A stretch of DNA of 64,000 nt from Galbibacter pacificus (GCF_029603165.1 NZ_JAQSVC010000001.1:1-64000), one strand, 5' to 3'. Shown: positions 44,501 through 53,648, counted from the first letter of the stretch. Translations and numbers: made by a program. Notes: a model not told the origin generated them from the letters alone.

Positions 44501-46018
44501 TTACACTAGAGAATGCCTGGTCATTGCCTTAGGTTGTTGTATTCCCATAAGTTTTAGAATTGTAGGAGCGATGTCTCCAAGAACGCCATCTTCTATTTTT
44601 TTTATGTCATTGTCAACTAAAATAATGGGTACCGGGTTTGTGGTATGCGCTGTGTTTGGGCTGCCGTCTGGATTTACCATAGTGTCGCAATTACCATGGT
44701 CGGCGATTACTATGGTGGTATAGCCATTTTTTGTGGCCGTTGTAATTACGTCGTTGGCGCATTTATCTACGGTTTCACATGCTTTAATGGCTGCTTCCAT
44801 TACTCCGGTGTGCCCAACCATATCTGGATTGGCAAAATTCAGGCAAACAAAATCAACTTCACCCTTTTCAAGTTCGGGAACAATTTTGTCACGAATATCA
44901 TAAGCGCTCATTTCTGGTTTTAGATCGTATGTTGCTACTTTTGGGGAAGGGCAAAGCAAGCGTTCTTCGTTAACAAAAGGTTCTTCGCGCCCACCATTAA
45001 AGAAAAAGGTAACATGTGGGTATTTTTCGGTCTCGGCGATCCTAATTTGTTTCTTCCCTGCTTTGGAAACGGTTTCTCCGAGCGTATCTACGATGTTATC
45101 CTTATTGTAAATTACATGGATTCCCTTAAAGGTTTCATCGTAATTGGTCATGGTAACAAAATACAGATCCAGTTTGTGCATGTTCTGTTCATGGAAATCT
45201 TGTTGCGAAAGAGCTTGTGTTAATTGTCGGCCCCTGTCTGTCCTAAAATTAAAAAAGATTACTACATCGCCTTCTTCAATTTTTGCAATGGCATGGTTGT
45301 TTGCATCTTGTAAGACAATGGGTTTTATAAATTCGTCGGTAATGCCATTGTCATAGCTTTCTTGCATGGCTTCCAAAGCATTTTTATAAGGAGCTCCTTG
45401 GCCATTCACTAATAAATCGTAGGCGAGTTTTACCCGTTCCCAACGTTTGTCCCTATCCATTGCATAATACCGACCAATAACCGATGCAAGCCTTGCATTT
45501 GTTTTTGCACAATGTTTTTGTATTTCCTCGACAAATCCCTTGCCACTTTTTGGATCTACGTCGCGCCCGTCTGTAAAGGCATGCACATATACATCTTTTA
45601 GGCCATATTTATTGCTTGCATCCAGCAGTCCTTTTAAATGATTTATGTGCGAATGGACGCCACCATCACTCAACAATCCTAAAAAATGTACTTTTTTATG
45701 GTTCTCCTTGGCATATTCAAAGGCTTTTTTTAGTGCGGTTTCGTTGGTTAGGGTGTTGTTTTCCACGGCCATGTTAATTTTGGCCAAGTCTTGGTATACA
45801 ATTCTTCCTGCGCCTAAGTTCATGTGTCCAACCTCGCTATTTCCCATTTGCCCGTCGGGCAGGCCAACGTTCATTCCGTCGGTGCGGAGATTGGCATTGG
45901 GGTATTTGATGTATAGGGAATCTATAAAAGGGGTGTTTGCATTGTCGATTGCTGATATTTTAGGGTCCGGCGATTTGCCCCAACCATCTAAGATCATCAA
46001 TATTACTTTTTTGTTCAT
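44501..46018 (-). CDS. gpmI: 2,3-bisphosphoglycerate-independent phosphoglycerate mutase
   Basis: This manganese-dependent glycolytic enzyme interconverts 3- and 2-phosphoglycerate. The 505-residue protein belongs to the alkaline phosphatase superfamily: VILMILDGWGKSPD (metal-binding Asp), the phosphorylated nucleophile S61 in GQMGNSEVGHMNLGAGR, HAFTDGRDVDP, RYYAMDRDKRWER, and the metal site FANPDMVGHTG with TTIVIADHGNCDTM. Length and motifs are those of a complete enzyme. It has its own TATCTTTG promoter box and terminator, so it looks monocistronic. Confidence 0.97.
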   Translation of the reverse strand: MNKKVILMILDGWGKSPDPKISAIDNANTPFIDSLYIKYPNANLRTDGMNVGLPDGQMGNSEVGHMNLGAGRIVYQDLAKINMAVENNTLTNETALKKAFEYAKENHKKVHFLGLLSDGGVHSHINHLKGLLDASNKYGLKDVYVHAFTDGRDVDPKSGKGFVEEIQKHCAKTNARLASVIGRYYAMDRDKRWERVKLAYDLLVNGQGAPYKNALEAMQESYDNGITDEFIKPIVLQDANNHAIAKIEEGDVVIFFNFRTDRGRQLTQALSQQDFHEQNMHKLDLYFVTMTNYDETFKGIHVIYNKDNIVDTLGETVSKAGKKQIRIAETEKYPHVTFFFNGGREEPFVNEERLLCPSPKVATYDLKPEMSAYDIRDKIVPELEKGEVDFVCLNFANPDMVGHTGVMEAAIKACETVDKCANDVITTATKNGYTTIVIADHGNCDTMVNPDGSPNTAHTTNPVPIILVDNDIKKIEDGVLGDIAPTILKLMGIQQPKAMTRHSLV

Positions 46019-46045
46019 TATCTCGTGCTTATTGTTTGTCTACTT

Positions 46046-46053
46046 CAAAGATA
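46046..46053 (-). promoter_or_regulatory. gpmI promoter -7 box
   Basis: The minus-strand TATCTTTG matches TAnnTTTG and lies 28 bases before the gpmI start codon. Confidence 0.55.
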
Positions 46054-46269
46054 CTACTATAAATATTTTTACGGAAAGCTAAGCAATGGTTTGTTGACCT
46101 ATACAATTGATATAAAAAAATAATTAAAAAATAATAGTAATATAACATTCTGGCAGGTGGATAGTTAAAATTAATATAAAGAAGTTAAACATACGTTAAA
46201 GCACAGAAAATACTGAAACATTCCTTTGGGTAAGACGTCTTTCTAATATAACCAGTAAAATTTATTCTC

Positions 46270-46671
46270 ATGAAAAAGTTAGCATTTGTTACCGCCTTAC
46301 TCCTTACAATTGGAGTGACTTTTGCAAACACATCAAAAAACGAAAAAGACTTTGAAACAAGTACCCTTGTTTCTTCCATTACAGTTACGCCAAACGTATC
46401 GCCTTTTTGCATGTCTATTGTTAAAGGAGATTATGAGACTGTAAAAAAACTAATCGATTTAGGTGCCGATGTAAATGCCAAATCCAACGGGATGACCCCC
46501 GCCATGTATGCGGCTAAATTTAACCGTGTCGATATTTTAGAACTGTTAATTGCCAAGGATGCCAATTTAAAGGCAAAATGCTCCAAAAAAGGGCTTACTG
46601 CCCTGGAGTATGCCGAACTGTCTAATGCAACCGATGCTATTGCAGTTCTTAAAAAAGCATTGAATTCTTAA
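46270..46671 (+). CDS. Exported ankyrin-repeat protein
   Basis: A 133-residue protein with a signal peptide (ending TFANT). Residues about 50-130 form three ankyrin repeats: CMSIVKGDYETVKKLIDLGADVNAKSNGMTPAMYAAKFNRVDILELLIAKDANLKAKCSKKGLTALEYAEL read in pieces. Ankyrin repeats bind other proteins; the partner is unknown. Two cysteines lie near the first repeat and the third. Upstream there is a leader of unclear promoter; a terminator with an AAAATCCCGC stem follows. Confidence 0.88.
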   Translation: MKKLAFVTALLLTIGVTFANTSKNEKDFETSTLVSSITVTPNVSPFCMSIVKGDYETVKKLIDLGADVNAKSNGMTPAMYAAKFNRVDILELLIAKDANLKAKCSKKGLTALEYAELSNATDAIAVLKKALNS

Positions 46672-46707
46672 ATCTCAGAATTTAATTTATTTGATTTAGC
46701 AATCTAA

Positions 46708-46732
46708 AAAATCCCGCCTTTGCGGGATTTTT
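46708..46732 (+). terminator. Terminator after ankyrin gene
   Basis: ATCCCGC (46711-46717) pairs with GCGGGAT (46722-46728), with A residues before and T residues after. It closes the ankyrin-repeat gene and could act on the minus strand too. Confidence 0.87.
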
Positions 46733-46811
46733 CATTTTAAGGGTAACCGTATAAAAACATTGAACATTTAACCATAAACTATTGTAATCCATGGTTACAT
46801 CTTTTAGTGTT

Positions 46812-46979
46812 TTATATCGGGAAACCGGTAAACAGCCTATAAAAAAATGCATAAATAACTACTGCCAAGGTAAATGCACATAGCCATGTAAGTGCCTTTA
46901 AAACAGTGGCGAGATATTCATTTTTTAATTCGGCAAAAGAATTTGTGTAAAGTTGTTTAAGAAGTAAAAATGTTGTCAT
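46812..46979 (-). CDS. Small membrane protein, DUF6747-like
   Basis: A 55-residue open frame below the usual length cut-off. It starts MTTFLLLKQLYTNSFAEL, continues with a charged stretch, and has one membrane helix (about residues 27-48, TWLCAFTLAVVIYAFFYRL) followed by the ending FTGFPI. The FYRLFTGF ending resembles small flavobacterial proteins I recall as DUF6747, which supports coding. Function unknown; likely in the cytoplasmic membrane with the N terminus inside. It stands in an otherwise empty region downstream of the ankyrin gene and opposite to it. Confidence 0.7.
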   Translation of the reverse strand: MTTFLLLKQLYTNSFAELKNEYLATVLKALTWLCAFTLAVVIYAFFYRLFTGFPI

Positions 46980-47158
46980 AATAAATTATTTAAAACTAAT
47001 TAATAAATTAATGTTTAGCTTTAAATAGATTATTACAAAGTAGAGAATTAGGGGGTAAGTTTTACCTTACATCCGTAAAGCTATCTATTTTTTAACAACA
47101 TAAAAAGTAAAAATACAAGGAAACGATAAGTTACTGGAATTTTGGATAAAATGCAGTT

Positions 47159-47932
47159 TTACAACGTTTTATATTTGTCTATTGCTTCTTCAATCTTTTC
47201 TATCCTGTTTTCGGGGTCGGGATGCGTACTTTGAAACTCGGGAGTCCTGTTTGGCCCTGCGGCCTGCTTTAATATTTCCATAACCCCGATCATTTCTTCG
47301 GGATTGTACCCACTTTCAATCATAAACTTAACGCCTAAATCGTCGCTTTCCAATTCGTCATCCCTGTCATATTTCATATTGACCACATTGGCAATAACTG
47401 CGGCCATTTGGGTCGTGGCCTGGCTATCGCTACCTACGGCAACGCCGTTTAGCAAGCCTTGTGTTAGTCCTTGTTTAGAAATCCTGTCGGCAGAGTGCCT
47501 GCCTATAACATGGCCAATTTCATGCCCCAAAACCCCGGCCAATTGGTCTTCGTTTTGTAATTGAGAAAAAAGTGCATAGGTTATAAACACTTGCCCACCG
47601 GGCAATGCAAAGGCATTAATTACGTTTTCATCGGCAAGTAGATGAAATTCAAACTGATACGGTGTTTCGGCGGCAATGCTATTTTTAACAAGTTTTCCCC
47701 CAACCTGATCGACAAGCAGTTGATATTTGTTTTCTGGGTGGAGCCCGCCGTGCTGCTGTGCCATTTGTGGCGCACTCTGCAACCCAATGGCAATTTCTTC
47801 TTCAGGTGATAGCGATATGTGCTGTTTCTTTCCGGTATAAGGATTTGTTTCAGAAGATGCGCAATATTTAATAATTGCAAAAAGCGCAATGGCAATCCCT
47901 ATAAAAAGCCGGACCCTATTTTTACCTAACAT
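47159..47932 (-). CDS. M48-family metalloprotease
   Basis: A 257-residue zinc peptidase of the HtpX/Oma1/BepA (LoiP) type, which removes misfolded proteins in the envelope. The N-terminal hydrophobic segment (about 9-23) ends in KYCASSE, which may be a lipobox of low quality or a membrane anchor. The catalytic site is HEIGH (137-141) followed by the third ligand in DDELESDDLGVKFM. The YALFSQLQNEDQLAGVLGHE pattern is typical. It follows the M15 gene with a 40-base gap, likely in the same transcript. Confidence 0.92.
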   Translation of the reverse strand: MLGKNRVRLFIGIAIALFAIIKYCASSETNPYTGKKQHISLSPEEEIAIGLQSAPQMAQQHGGLHPENKYQLLVDQVGGKLVKNSIAAETPYQFEFHLLADENVINAFALPGGQVFITYALFSQLQNEDQLAGVLGHEIGHVIGRHSADRISKQGLTQGLLNGVAVGSDSQATTQMAAVIANVVNMKYDRDDELESDDLGVKFMIESGYNPEEMIGVMEILKQAAGPNRTPEFQSTHPDPENRIEKIEEAIDKYKTL

Positions 47933-47972
47933 GGTTTTAATAAGTTTAAATCAACATCCTAAAATACAAAAA

Positions 47973-48677
47973 TTAGTCCTTCAACTCAGGATTTATGTCC
48001 ATGATGTTATCCTCGATATAAGTGTTCATAAAATCGGGGGTTAAATATTCGCTCCCCAATAATTTATTTTCCCGTAAAATAGCAATAATATCAAGTTTTT
48101 TGTATGCAACGAGCATGGGCTTGGAAATTGCTTTGTAGCTATAGTGCCAAGGCTCATATTTAAATCCCTTTCGCTTGGGGTCGTCGGTATAGACTAGGTA
48201 AAACCCAAAGTCGTTGGCATGTGCATCGAGCCATTCCTTTAATTTGCAAAACGGGCCGTTCCCATGAAATTTATCTGCATCGAGCACATCCCCTTCGGCC
48301 GGGACCGCACTGTCTATAATATCCACATCGGTCCCCCAATGGTGCCTGGAAGTTCCCGGAATGGTAGAATATTCAACTATTTTTTCAATGGCTTCTTCCG
48401 GCAAAAGCCCAGCGTTTGTATAAGCTTTGTACTTACGTTCCCAAATGGATTTTTGCCTGTTAAAACTGCGGTATCCCGATACCGCTTTTATATCGACCCG
48501 CTCTTTTCCGGCAGCTTTTTTCATCTTTAAAAAAGCAGTATAGGCATCTTTTTGCAGGCCAATTCCTTCACCAAACAGCTCCGGCTCCCCTTTTCCTATT
48601 AAAATGTTATCCGAGTATGTTTGGCCCGTTATGGTCCCGTAAATAATTGTAAAAACAATGATTAAAATTCTTTTCAT
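47973..48677 (-). CDS. M15-family D-alanyl-D-alanine carboxypeptidase-like protein
   Basis: VanY-type zinc carboxypeptidases trim peptidoglycan stem peptides. The 234-residue protein has a signal peptide (ending ITGQ), then the motif VSGYRSFNRQKSIWERKY, the zinc site around TSRHHWGTDVDI (S110, H112, D119) and EPWHYSY with the third His. Fully exported, periplasmic. The open frame extends 31 codons upstream, but a divergent promoter lies in that part, and MKRILIIV is the natural start. Co-transcribed with the M48 protease gene. Confidence 0.9.
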   Translation of the reverse strand: MKRILIIVFTIIYGTITGQTYSDNILIGKGEPELFGEGIGLQKDAYTAFLKMKKAAGKERVDIKAVSGYRSFNRQKSIWERKYKAYTNAGLLPEEAIEKIVEYSTIPGTSRHHWGTDVDIIDSAVPAEGDVLDADKFHGNGPFCKLKEWLDAHANDFGFYLVYTDDPKRKGFKYEPWHYSYKAISKPMLVAYKKLDIIAILRENKLLGSEYLTPDFMNTYIEDNIMDINPELKD

Positions 48678-49067
48678 TACTATTTTTTTATTTTGAAGCC
48701 CAAATATACGGGCATTTATATCTTTGCATTTGCCCGCTTTCATTACTACACATTTTTTTGGCCACACCAAAAAATGGGGCAGTTAATGCAATCGGGGCTA
48801 GCTGGATGAGCCTGCGGGGTTAAGCATTTGCAGAAAATTGCAAAAAGCTATTATGCAATAAATATACGCAGAAACAAGTTTGGATTCAATTTCGGCAGGT
48901 CATGTATAAGGATTTTTAAACATAGCAATATCTCCATCTGCAAATAATTTAAGTGTCTGCCTCCGTATACATAAGTAGCTTCTACGCCCTTTGTAGTAGA
49001 AAGCTTGTTAACTCATAAAAGCCATAAAAACGTCAAATCTGCACTTCTTCCTTCAAAAATATCTCCC
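48678..49067. other. Intergenic region with divergent promoter boxes
   Basis: The minus-strand box TATATTTG (48701-48708) serves the M15 gene. On the plus strand, TATCTTTG (48719-48726) would start a transcript reading toward kynU about 340 bases away. The arms CGGGCA (48709-48714) and TGCCCG (48731-48736) form an inverted repeat around the plus-strand box, as for a regulator site. The rest has one GC-rich patch (about 48776-48825) with no open frame. It could be a long leader or an unrecognised small RNA. Confidence 0.45.
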
Positions 49068-49075
49068 TATTTTTG
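49068..49075 (+). promoter_or_regulatory. kynU promoter -7 box
   Basis: TATTTTTG matches TAnnTTTG and lies 17 bases before the chosen kynU start MQFKNTRE. It lies inside the longer frame and so supports the shorter start. Confidence 0.55.
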
Positions 49076-49091
49076 CCGAAACCTCAATTTT

Positions 49092-50366
49092 ATGCAGTTT
49101 AAAAACACAAGGGAATTTGCAAGGTCGCTCGATGCCCAAGACAAATTGATTTCCTATAAAGAAGAATTTATCTTTCCCGTAATCAATGGTAAAAAAGTAA
49201 TTTACTTTACCGGTAATTCTTTAGGGCTTCAACCAAAGCGTGCTCAAAAATATGTAAATGAAATCATGAACGATTGGGCCGGACTTGCGGTAGAGGGACA
49301 TTTTAAAGCAGAAAAACCATGGTGGGACTACCATGAGCGCCTAACCAGACCATTGGCAAAGGTGGTGGGGGCATTGCCCGAAGAAGTTACCGTAATGAAC
49401 ACGCTTACGGTAAACCTTCATTTTTTAATGGTATCGTTTTACAGGCCCACTAAAAGGAGGTTTAAAATAATCTGTGAGGAAAAAGCTTTTCCTTCCGATC
49501 AATATATGTTGGCCAGCCAGGTGCGGTTTCACGGTTTCGACCCGAAAGAAGCCATTGTGGAAATAAAAAAGAGGGAAGGTGAGAATTTTTGGCGTACCGA
49601 AGATGTGTTAAAAACCATAGAAAGTACCGGAGACGAATTGGCTTTGGTATTAATTGGCGGGGTTAATTATTACAACGGACAGGTTTTTGACATGGAAACC
49701 ATAACCAAGGCCGGGAAAAAAGCCGGAGCCTTCGTTGGATGGGACTTGGCGCATGCTGCCGGAAACATAACTTTGCAATTACACGATTGGGACGTAGATT
49801 TTGCCGCATGGTGCAGTTATAAATACATGAATAGTGGCCCGGGGAATGTTTCGGGTATTTTTGTAAATAAAAAATACCACGGAAAAAAAGACATCCCCCG
49901 TTTTGAAGGTTGGTGGGGAACCAAAAAAGAAACGCGCTTTTTAATGGAACCCGAATTTGAGCCCATGCCAAATGCCGAAGCATGGCAAGTGAGCAATGCC
50001 CCGGTAATTTCGTTTGCTCCATATTTGGCATCATTGACATTGTTTGATGAGGTCGGTATGGAAGCATTAATAGCAAAAAGGGACCTGCTTACCAGCTATT
50101 TGGAGTTTGTACTAAAAACCATTGATGATGAAATTGGCATTAACGATGTGTTCGAGATCATAACTCCCCCCGAACGTGGTTGCCAATTGTCCGTATTTCT
50201 TCATGGGCAGGGAAAACCACTTTTTGATTATTTAATGGAAAACGGCGTAATAACCGATTGGCGGGAACCCAATGTAATTAGATTGGCACCGGCACCGTTT
50301 TATACTTCTTTTGAAGAAATGTACGAGTTTGGACAGATACTTAAAAAAGGAATATTGGAAAATTGA
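49092..50366 (+). CDS. kynU: Kynureninase
   Basis: Kynureninase cleaves kynurenine or 3-hydroxykynurenine to anthranilate or 3-hydroxyanthranilate and alanine, a PLP-dependent step of tryptophan breakdown. The 424-residue protein has the signatures YFTGNSLGLQPK, MNTLTVNLHFLMVSFYRPT, FPSDQYMLASQ, GWDLAHAAGN and the PLP lysine K244 in WCSYKYMNSGPG. Its start is fixed by a promoter box 17 bases before. Kynurenine 3-monooxygenase is encoded 4 kb downstream, so the organism should degrade kynurenine via the 3-hydroxykynurenine branch. Tryptophan 2,3-dioxygenase and kynurenine formamidase are not in the window. Confidence 0.96.
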   Translation: MQFKNTREFARSLDAQDKLISYKEEFIFPVINGKKVIYFTGNSLGLQPKRAQKYVNEIMNDWAGLAVEGHFKAEKPWWDYHERLTRPLAKVVGALPEEVTVMNTLTVNLHFLMVSFYRPTKRRFKIICEEKAFPSDQYMLASQVRFHGFDPKEAIVEIKKREGENFWRTEDVLKTIESTGDELALVLIGGVNYYNGQVFDMETITKAGKKAGAFVGWDLAHAAGNITLQLHDWDVDFAAWCSYKYMNSGPGNVSGIFVNKKYHGKKDIPRFEGWWGTKKETRFLMEPEFEPMPNAEAWQVSNAPVISFAPYLASLTLFDEVGMEALIAKRDLLTSYLEFVLKTIDDEIGINDVFEIITPPERGCQLSVFLHGQGKPLFDYLMENGVITDWREPNVIRLAPAPFYTSFEEMYEFGQILKKGILEN

Positions 50367-50381
50367 TAAAAAAATGCCGAC

Positions 50382-50423
50382 GGGTTTGTTGAAGTTCCAA
50401 TTTTGAAAAATTTCAACAAACCC
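50382..50423. terminator. Long stem-loop between kynU and pirin gene
   Basis: GGGTTTGTTGAA (50382-50393) pairs perfectly with TTCAACAAACCC (50412-50423), a 12-bp stem with an 18-base loop. It lies between convergent kynU and pirin genes. It lacks a clean T run on either side, so it is only a weak intrinsic terminator; it may stabilise mRNA ends. Confidence 0.55.
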
Positions 50424-50458
50424 AACTCGACACAATGGTGTATAGACTTTCTTTTTTC

Positions 50459-51169
50459 CTAGGCCATCGGTACTTCCATTAAAAGTACTTTGGCATTGGT
50501 GTCAGCGGTAATGGCTATTTCTGAGGCTTCCCGGATGCCCATTCCGTCTCTTTGGTTTAATTTTTCACCATTTATAGTTACATCGCCAGCCAGTACAAAT
50601 GCGTACAGTCCATTTTTAGCATGGTGCAACTGGTATGTTAGCGATTTTTTTGCCTCCATTTCAGTGATGTTGAACCACGCGTCCTGATTAATGCTAACGC
50701 CTTCATCATCCATATCTGGGGAAACTATTTGTTGCAACTTGTTCTTTCTGTCTTTTAGCTGCAAACTTATTTGGTCGTATCGAGGTGTTACATTGCGCTT
50801 TTTGGGCATAACCCAGATTTGCAAGAATTTCACCTCTTTATCTTTGTTTCTGTTGTATTCGCTGTGTACAACCCCGGTTCCTGCCGTCATCGATTGGATG
50901 TCGCCTTCTTTTATAACCTTTTTGTTTCCCATGCTATCTTCATGTTCTAAATCCCCGGAAAGCGGGATGGAGATAATTTCCATATTGTCGTGGGGGTGTT
51001 TTCCAAAGCCCATGCCCGGGGCAACGGTATCGTCGTTTAAAACTCTTAAAACACCAAAATTCATTCGTTGTGGGTCGTAATAGTTTGCAAAACTAAATGT
51101 ATGGTAACTGTTTAACCAACCGTGGTTGGCATGTCCGCGGGTATTGGATTTGTGTATAATCTTTTTCAT
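50459..51169 (-). CDS. Pirin-family protein
   Basis: Pirins are bicupin iron proteins; some show quercetinase activity. The 236-residue protein has the N-terminal cupin metal site HPHDNMEIISIPLSGDLEHEDSMG with the HxH and later His and Glu ligands (GTGVVHSEYN), and the second cupin with no metal site, ending in LLMEVPMA. YhhW-like length. Convergent with kynU and divergent from the MFS gene. The relation to kynurenine metabolism is unproven. Confidence 0.93.
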   Translation of the reverse strand: MKKIIHKSNTRGHANHGWLNSYHTFSFANYYDPQRMNFGVLRVLNDDTVAPGMGFGKHPHDNMEIISIPLSGDLEHEDSMGNKKVIKEGDIQSMTAGTGVVHSEYNRNKDKEVKFLQIWVMPKKRNVTPRYDQISLQLKDRKNKLQQIVSPDMDDEGVSINQDAWFNITEMEAKKSLTYQLHHAKNGLYAFVLAGDVTINGEKLNQRDGMGIREASEIAITADTNAKVLLMEVPMA

Positions 51170-51278
51170 GTTTTTTTCTTATTTTTATTAGGTACTTAGA
51201 CGTATGATGAGGGCTTTTCTTACATTTAAACAGGCTGACGAAAGTACAGAAAGATTGTTGTTAATCTAACCATTTTAA

Positions 51279-52433
51279 TTGGGTATGTATTCTTTACGTT
51301 TAATATTTAACAATCAAAAATATTTTTCCGCCGCCTGGGTTTTTGCCTCCCTGAACATTCTTTTTGGTACATGGGCCATATACATTCCGCAGGTAAAGGA
51401 AAACCTACAAATAACAGAAGGGCAATTGGGCATTGCATTGTTCTTTTTTGCCTTCGGGACATTGGTATTTATACCTTTTACCTCAATAATTATTAAAAAA
51501 CTTGGTCTGGGAAAAGCTACCATTGTGGCAATTATTGGCTATGCCATTGCTTTTTTACTGCCATTTATGGCTACTTCATATTTTTTATTGGCCTTTAGCC
51601 TATTTATAGTGGGCGCAACATCGGGGTTTACAGATGTAGCAATGAATACACTGGTCTCTGAAATCGAAAGGGAAGATAAAGCTAGTTTTATGTCGGCTTC
51701 CCATGGATTTTTTAGCTTGGGCGGTGTTATAGGTGCGGGCGTTGGAAGCTATTTAAAATTATTTATAGAGAGCCCGTTGCTTCATATGTGTTATGTTTCT
51801 TTGTTCGTGTTGATATCGAACATAGTGCTGGTTAAAAATTATATACATATAAAAGGAACAAAAAGGAGGGAGGAAGCAATGGATTTTAAGTACTTAAAGC
51901 CATTGCTTGGCCTAAGTTTAATTGGGCTTTTAATTATGGGGAGCGAAGGCGCCATTGCAGATTGGAGCGGCCTGTACTTAAAAAATATAACCATGACAAG
52001 TTCTATGGTCCTTATTGGACTTGGCTATACCATTTTTTCTGCAACAATGACCACCGGAAGGTTTCTTGGAGATTATATTGCAAGCAAGTTTGGGGCATTA
52101 AAAATAATAATTGCCGGTGCTCTTTTGGGGGCAATGGGATATATTTTAATACTTACGGCATACACATTTGTTGCCTTGGCTGGCTTTGGCCTTGTCGGAC
52201 TGGGATTTTCGGTAATTATTCCAGAGCTGTTCCGGCTTGGTGGAAAAGTAGAAGGTGTAGAAACATCAAAAGGAATTGCTTTTATTGCAGGAACAGGCTA
52301 TGTTGGGTTTTTAACCGGCCCTGTTTTGCTGGGTTTTTTGGCTGATATTGCTTCTTTAAAACTTAGTTTTATGGCATTGTTGCTTGCTGCCATAATTGTA
52401 TTTGTTATAGCTTCGATTTTGAGGCGCCAATAA
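51279..52433 (+). CDS. MFS transporter
   Basis: A 384-residue major facilitator with 12 membrane segments. It begins MGMYSLRLIFNNQKYFSAAWVFASLNILFGTWAIYIPQVKENLQITEGQLGIALFFFAFGTL read in pieces, with the helix 2-3 region LVFIPFTSIIIKKLGLGK and a G/A-rich second half (SEGAIADWSGLYLKN). The pattern resembles bacterial MFS proteins of the YbjJ or FucP-like group. Substrate unknown; in this neighbourhood an aromatic or sugar-related substrate is only a guess. It ends five bases before the convergent DUF6503 gene. Confidence 0.9.
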   Translation: MGMYSLRLIFNNQKYFSAAWVFASLNILFGTWAIYIPQVKENLQITEGQLGIALFFFAFGTLVFIPFTSIIIKKLGLGKATIVAIIGYAIAFLLPFMATSYFLLAFSLFIVGATSGFTDVAMNTLVSEIEREDKASFMSASHGFFSLGGVIGAGVGSYLKLFIESPLLHMCYVSLFVLISNIVLVKNYIHIKGTKRREEAMDFKYLKPLLGLSLIGLLIMGSEGAIADWSGLYLKNITMTSSMVLIGLGYTIFSATMTTGRFLGDYIASKFGALKIIIAGALLGAMGYILILTAYTFVALAGFGLVGLGFSVIIPELFRLGGKVEGVETSKGIAFIAGTGYVGFLTGPVLLGFLADIASLKLSFMALLLAAIIVFVIASILRRQ

Positions 52434-52437
52434 AATA

Positions 52438-53100
52438 TTAATCTTCTGAAGTTTTTACGCTTACATTGGTAAAATAAAGTTTAAAGACACCGTTTTCATT
52501 TTGGTGCATCGTTGCTATTTTTAAGCCTTCAATATCTTTGTAGTCTTCCCAGGTCGTTATCATGCAATTGGTTGGGTCGTTGTTTTCCCTGTAGACCCAT
52601 TCTTTTACCATATTATCTTTGTCTATATAAAAATCATAAGCATCGCCGGGGGTATAACCGCCTTCGGAGCTATAAACAATAGTAACTTTTTGCAAAGAAT
52701 CCTTGCTAATGGGGGCTTGAGAAAGGATGGGGTCTTTATATTCAATTCCGTCGTCCCAAATTAATTTATAAGGAGCAAGCAACCAATATACATCGTTGAT
52801 GAAGTTTTTATCGGCGGCCAATTCTTGATCGCTTAAAATCTGACTCCGGTTAAAATCCAGTTCTTCACCGTTTTTTATAAGTGTGATTTCGTTTTTTTTA
52901 GGCCTCCATTCCCAACTTCTTTCAAAATGTACGGTGTCCCTATCTACATTAAAAGTAAATTTAATTTCATCTACTTTGTTCCAGTTCTCAAAACCATGGG
53001 CATATGCTATTTTTTCAAGCGGATTCAAGTTTTTGTTTGTTTCCTTTTTACAGCTTCCCAAAAGAAGAAATAAAATTATAAGTAGGCTAATGTTTTTCAT
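52438..53100 (-). CDS. Lipoprotein, DUF6503-like
   Basis: A 220-residue lipoprotein with lipobox LLGSC (Cys17). The start IAYAHGFENWNKVDEIKFTFNVDRD resembles the DUF6503 family, which has AHGG-W at this point. The rest is beta-rich: HFERSWEWRPKKNEITLIKNG, SSEGGYTPGDAYDFYIDKDNMVKEW, GLKIATMHQNENG, like a lipid-binding LolA-type half-barrel. Probably in the outer membrane, facing the periplasm. Function unknown. The upstream gene-free region contains no clear promoter. Confidence 0.8.
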   Translation of the reverse strand: MKNISLLIILFLLLGSCKKETNKNLNPLEKIAYAHGFENWNKVDEIKFTFNVDRDTVHFERSWEWRPKKNEITLIKNGEELDFNRSQILSDQELAADKNFINDVYWLLAPYKLIWDDGIEYKDPILSQAPISKDSLQKVTIVYSSEGGYTPGDAYDFYIDKDNMVKEWVYRENNDPTNCMITTWEDYKDIEGLKIATMHQNENGVFKLYFTNVSVKTSED

Positions 53101-53365
53101 CTTTCTTTATTTTTTAACTGATTGTCCATAATCAATTACAAGTAATGATTGTGCTCACCCTCATATTAGGCATTATTTTATGGCCAGCAACGGGTAATCA
53201 GAATTTTTTATAAAAGTAATTATATTTTAAAAAATGGAGGGTGATTTTTGTTGTAGCGTACTTTTTTATCTGTTAATAGAAGTATTTTTAACGCAAATGA
53301 AAATATATTTTAATGAAAATGAATGATTTATAATGCTTTTCTTCCACATAAAACTGCTCAAAATA
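53101..53365. other. Intergenic AT-rich region
   Basis: Upstream region of the DUF6503-like gene. No gene, hairpin or convincing TAnnTTTG promoter on either strand. The sequence is AT-rich and of low complexity in places. Confidence 0.5.
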
Positions 53366-53398
53366 AAAAGCCTCCCAATTTAAAATCGAGAGGCTTTT
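53366..53398 (-). terminator. Terminator after Lmo0937-type gene
   Basis: AAAAGCCTC (53366-53374) pairs with GAGGCTTTT (53390-53398), a 9-bp stem, 90 bases beyond the small membrane-protein gene. It is symmetrical and may also act on the plus strand. Confidence 0.75.
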
Positions 53399-53489
53399 CC
53401 CTAAACTAATACCTACTACTATGTAATGATTACTTTATATACGAAGGAAAATTACTTTTGGATTTCGAAAATGTAATTTTTTTTAAATT

Positions 53490-53648
53490 TTATGGCCTTC
53501 TTCCAGTAGCAAGCCGATAAAGTATACCAATAATGGCCAAAACCAACAGGATATGGATTAAACTTCCAACAGCTTCACCAAATCCAAAATAGCCAACTAG
53601 CCATCCTATTATTAGAATTACAACGATAAGCCAAATTATATCTCTCAT
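53490..53648 (-). CDS. Lmo0937-family small membrane protein
   Basis: A 52-residue open frame below common length cut-offs. It starts MRDIIWLIVVILIIGWLVGYFGF, then GEAVGSLIHILLVLAIIGILYRLATGRRP: two short membrane helices with a glycine-rich connection. This is the pattern of the Lmo0937-type small membrane proteins, which often accompany stress genes in Bacteroidota. Function unknown. Coding is supported by the family resemblance and the terminator downstream. Confidence 0.82.
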   Translation of the reverse strand: MRDIIWLIVVILIIGWLVGYFGFGEAVGSLIHILLVLAIIGILYRLATGRRP

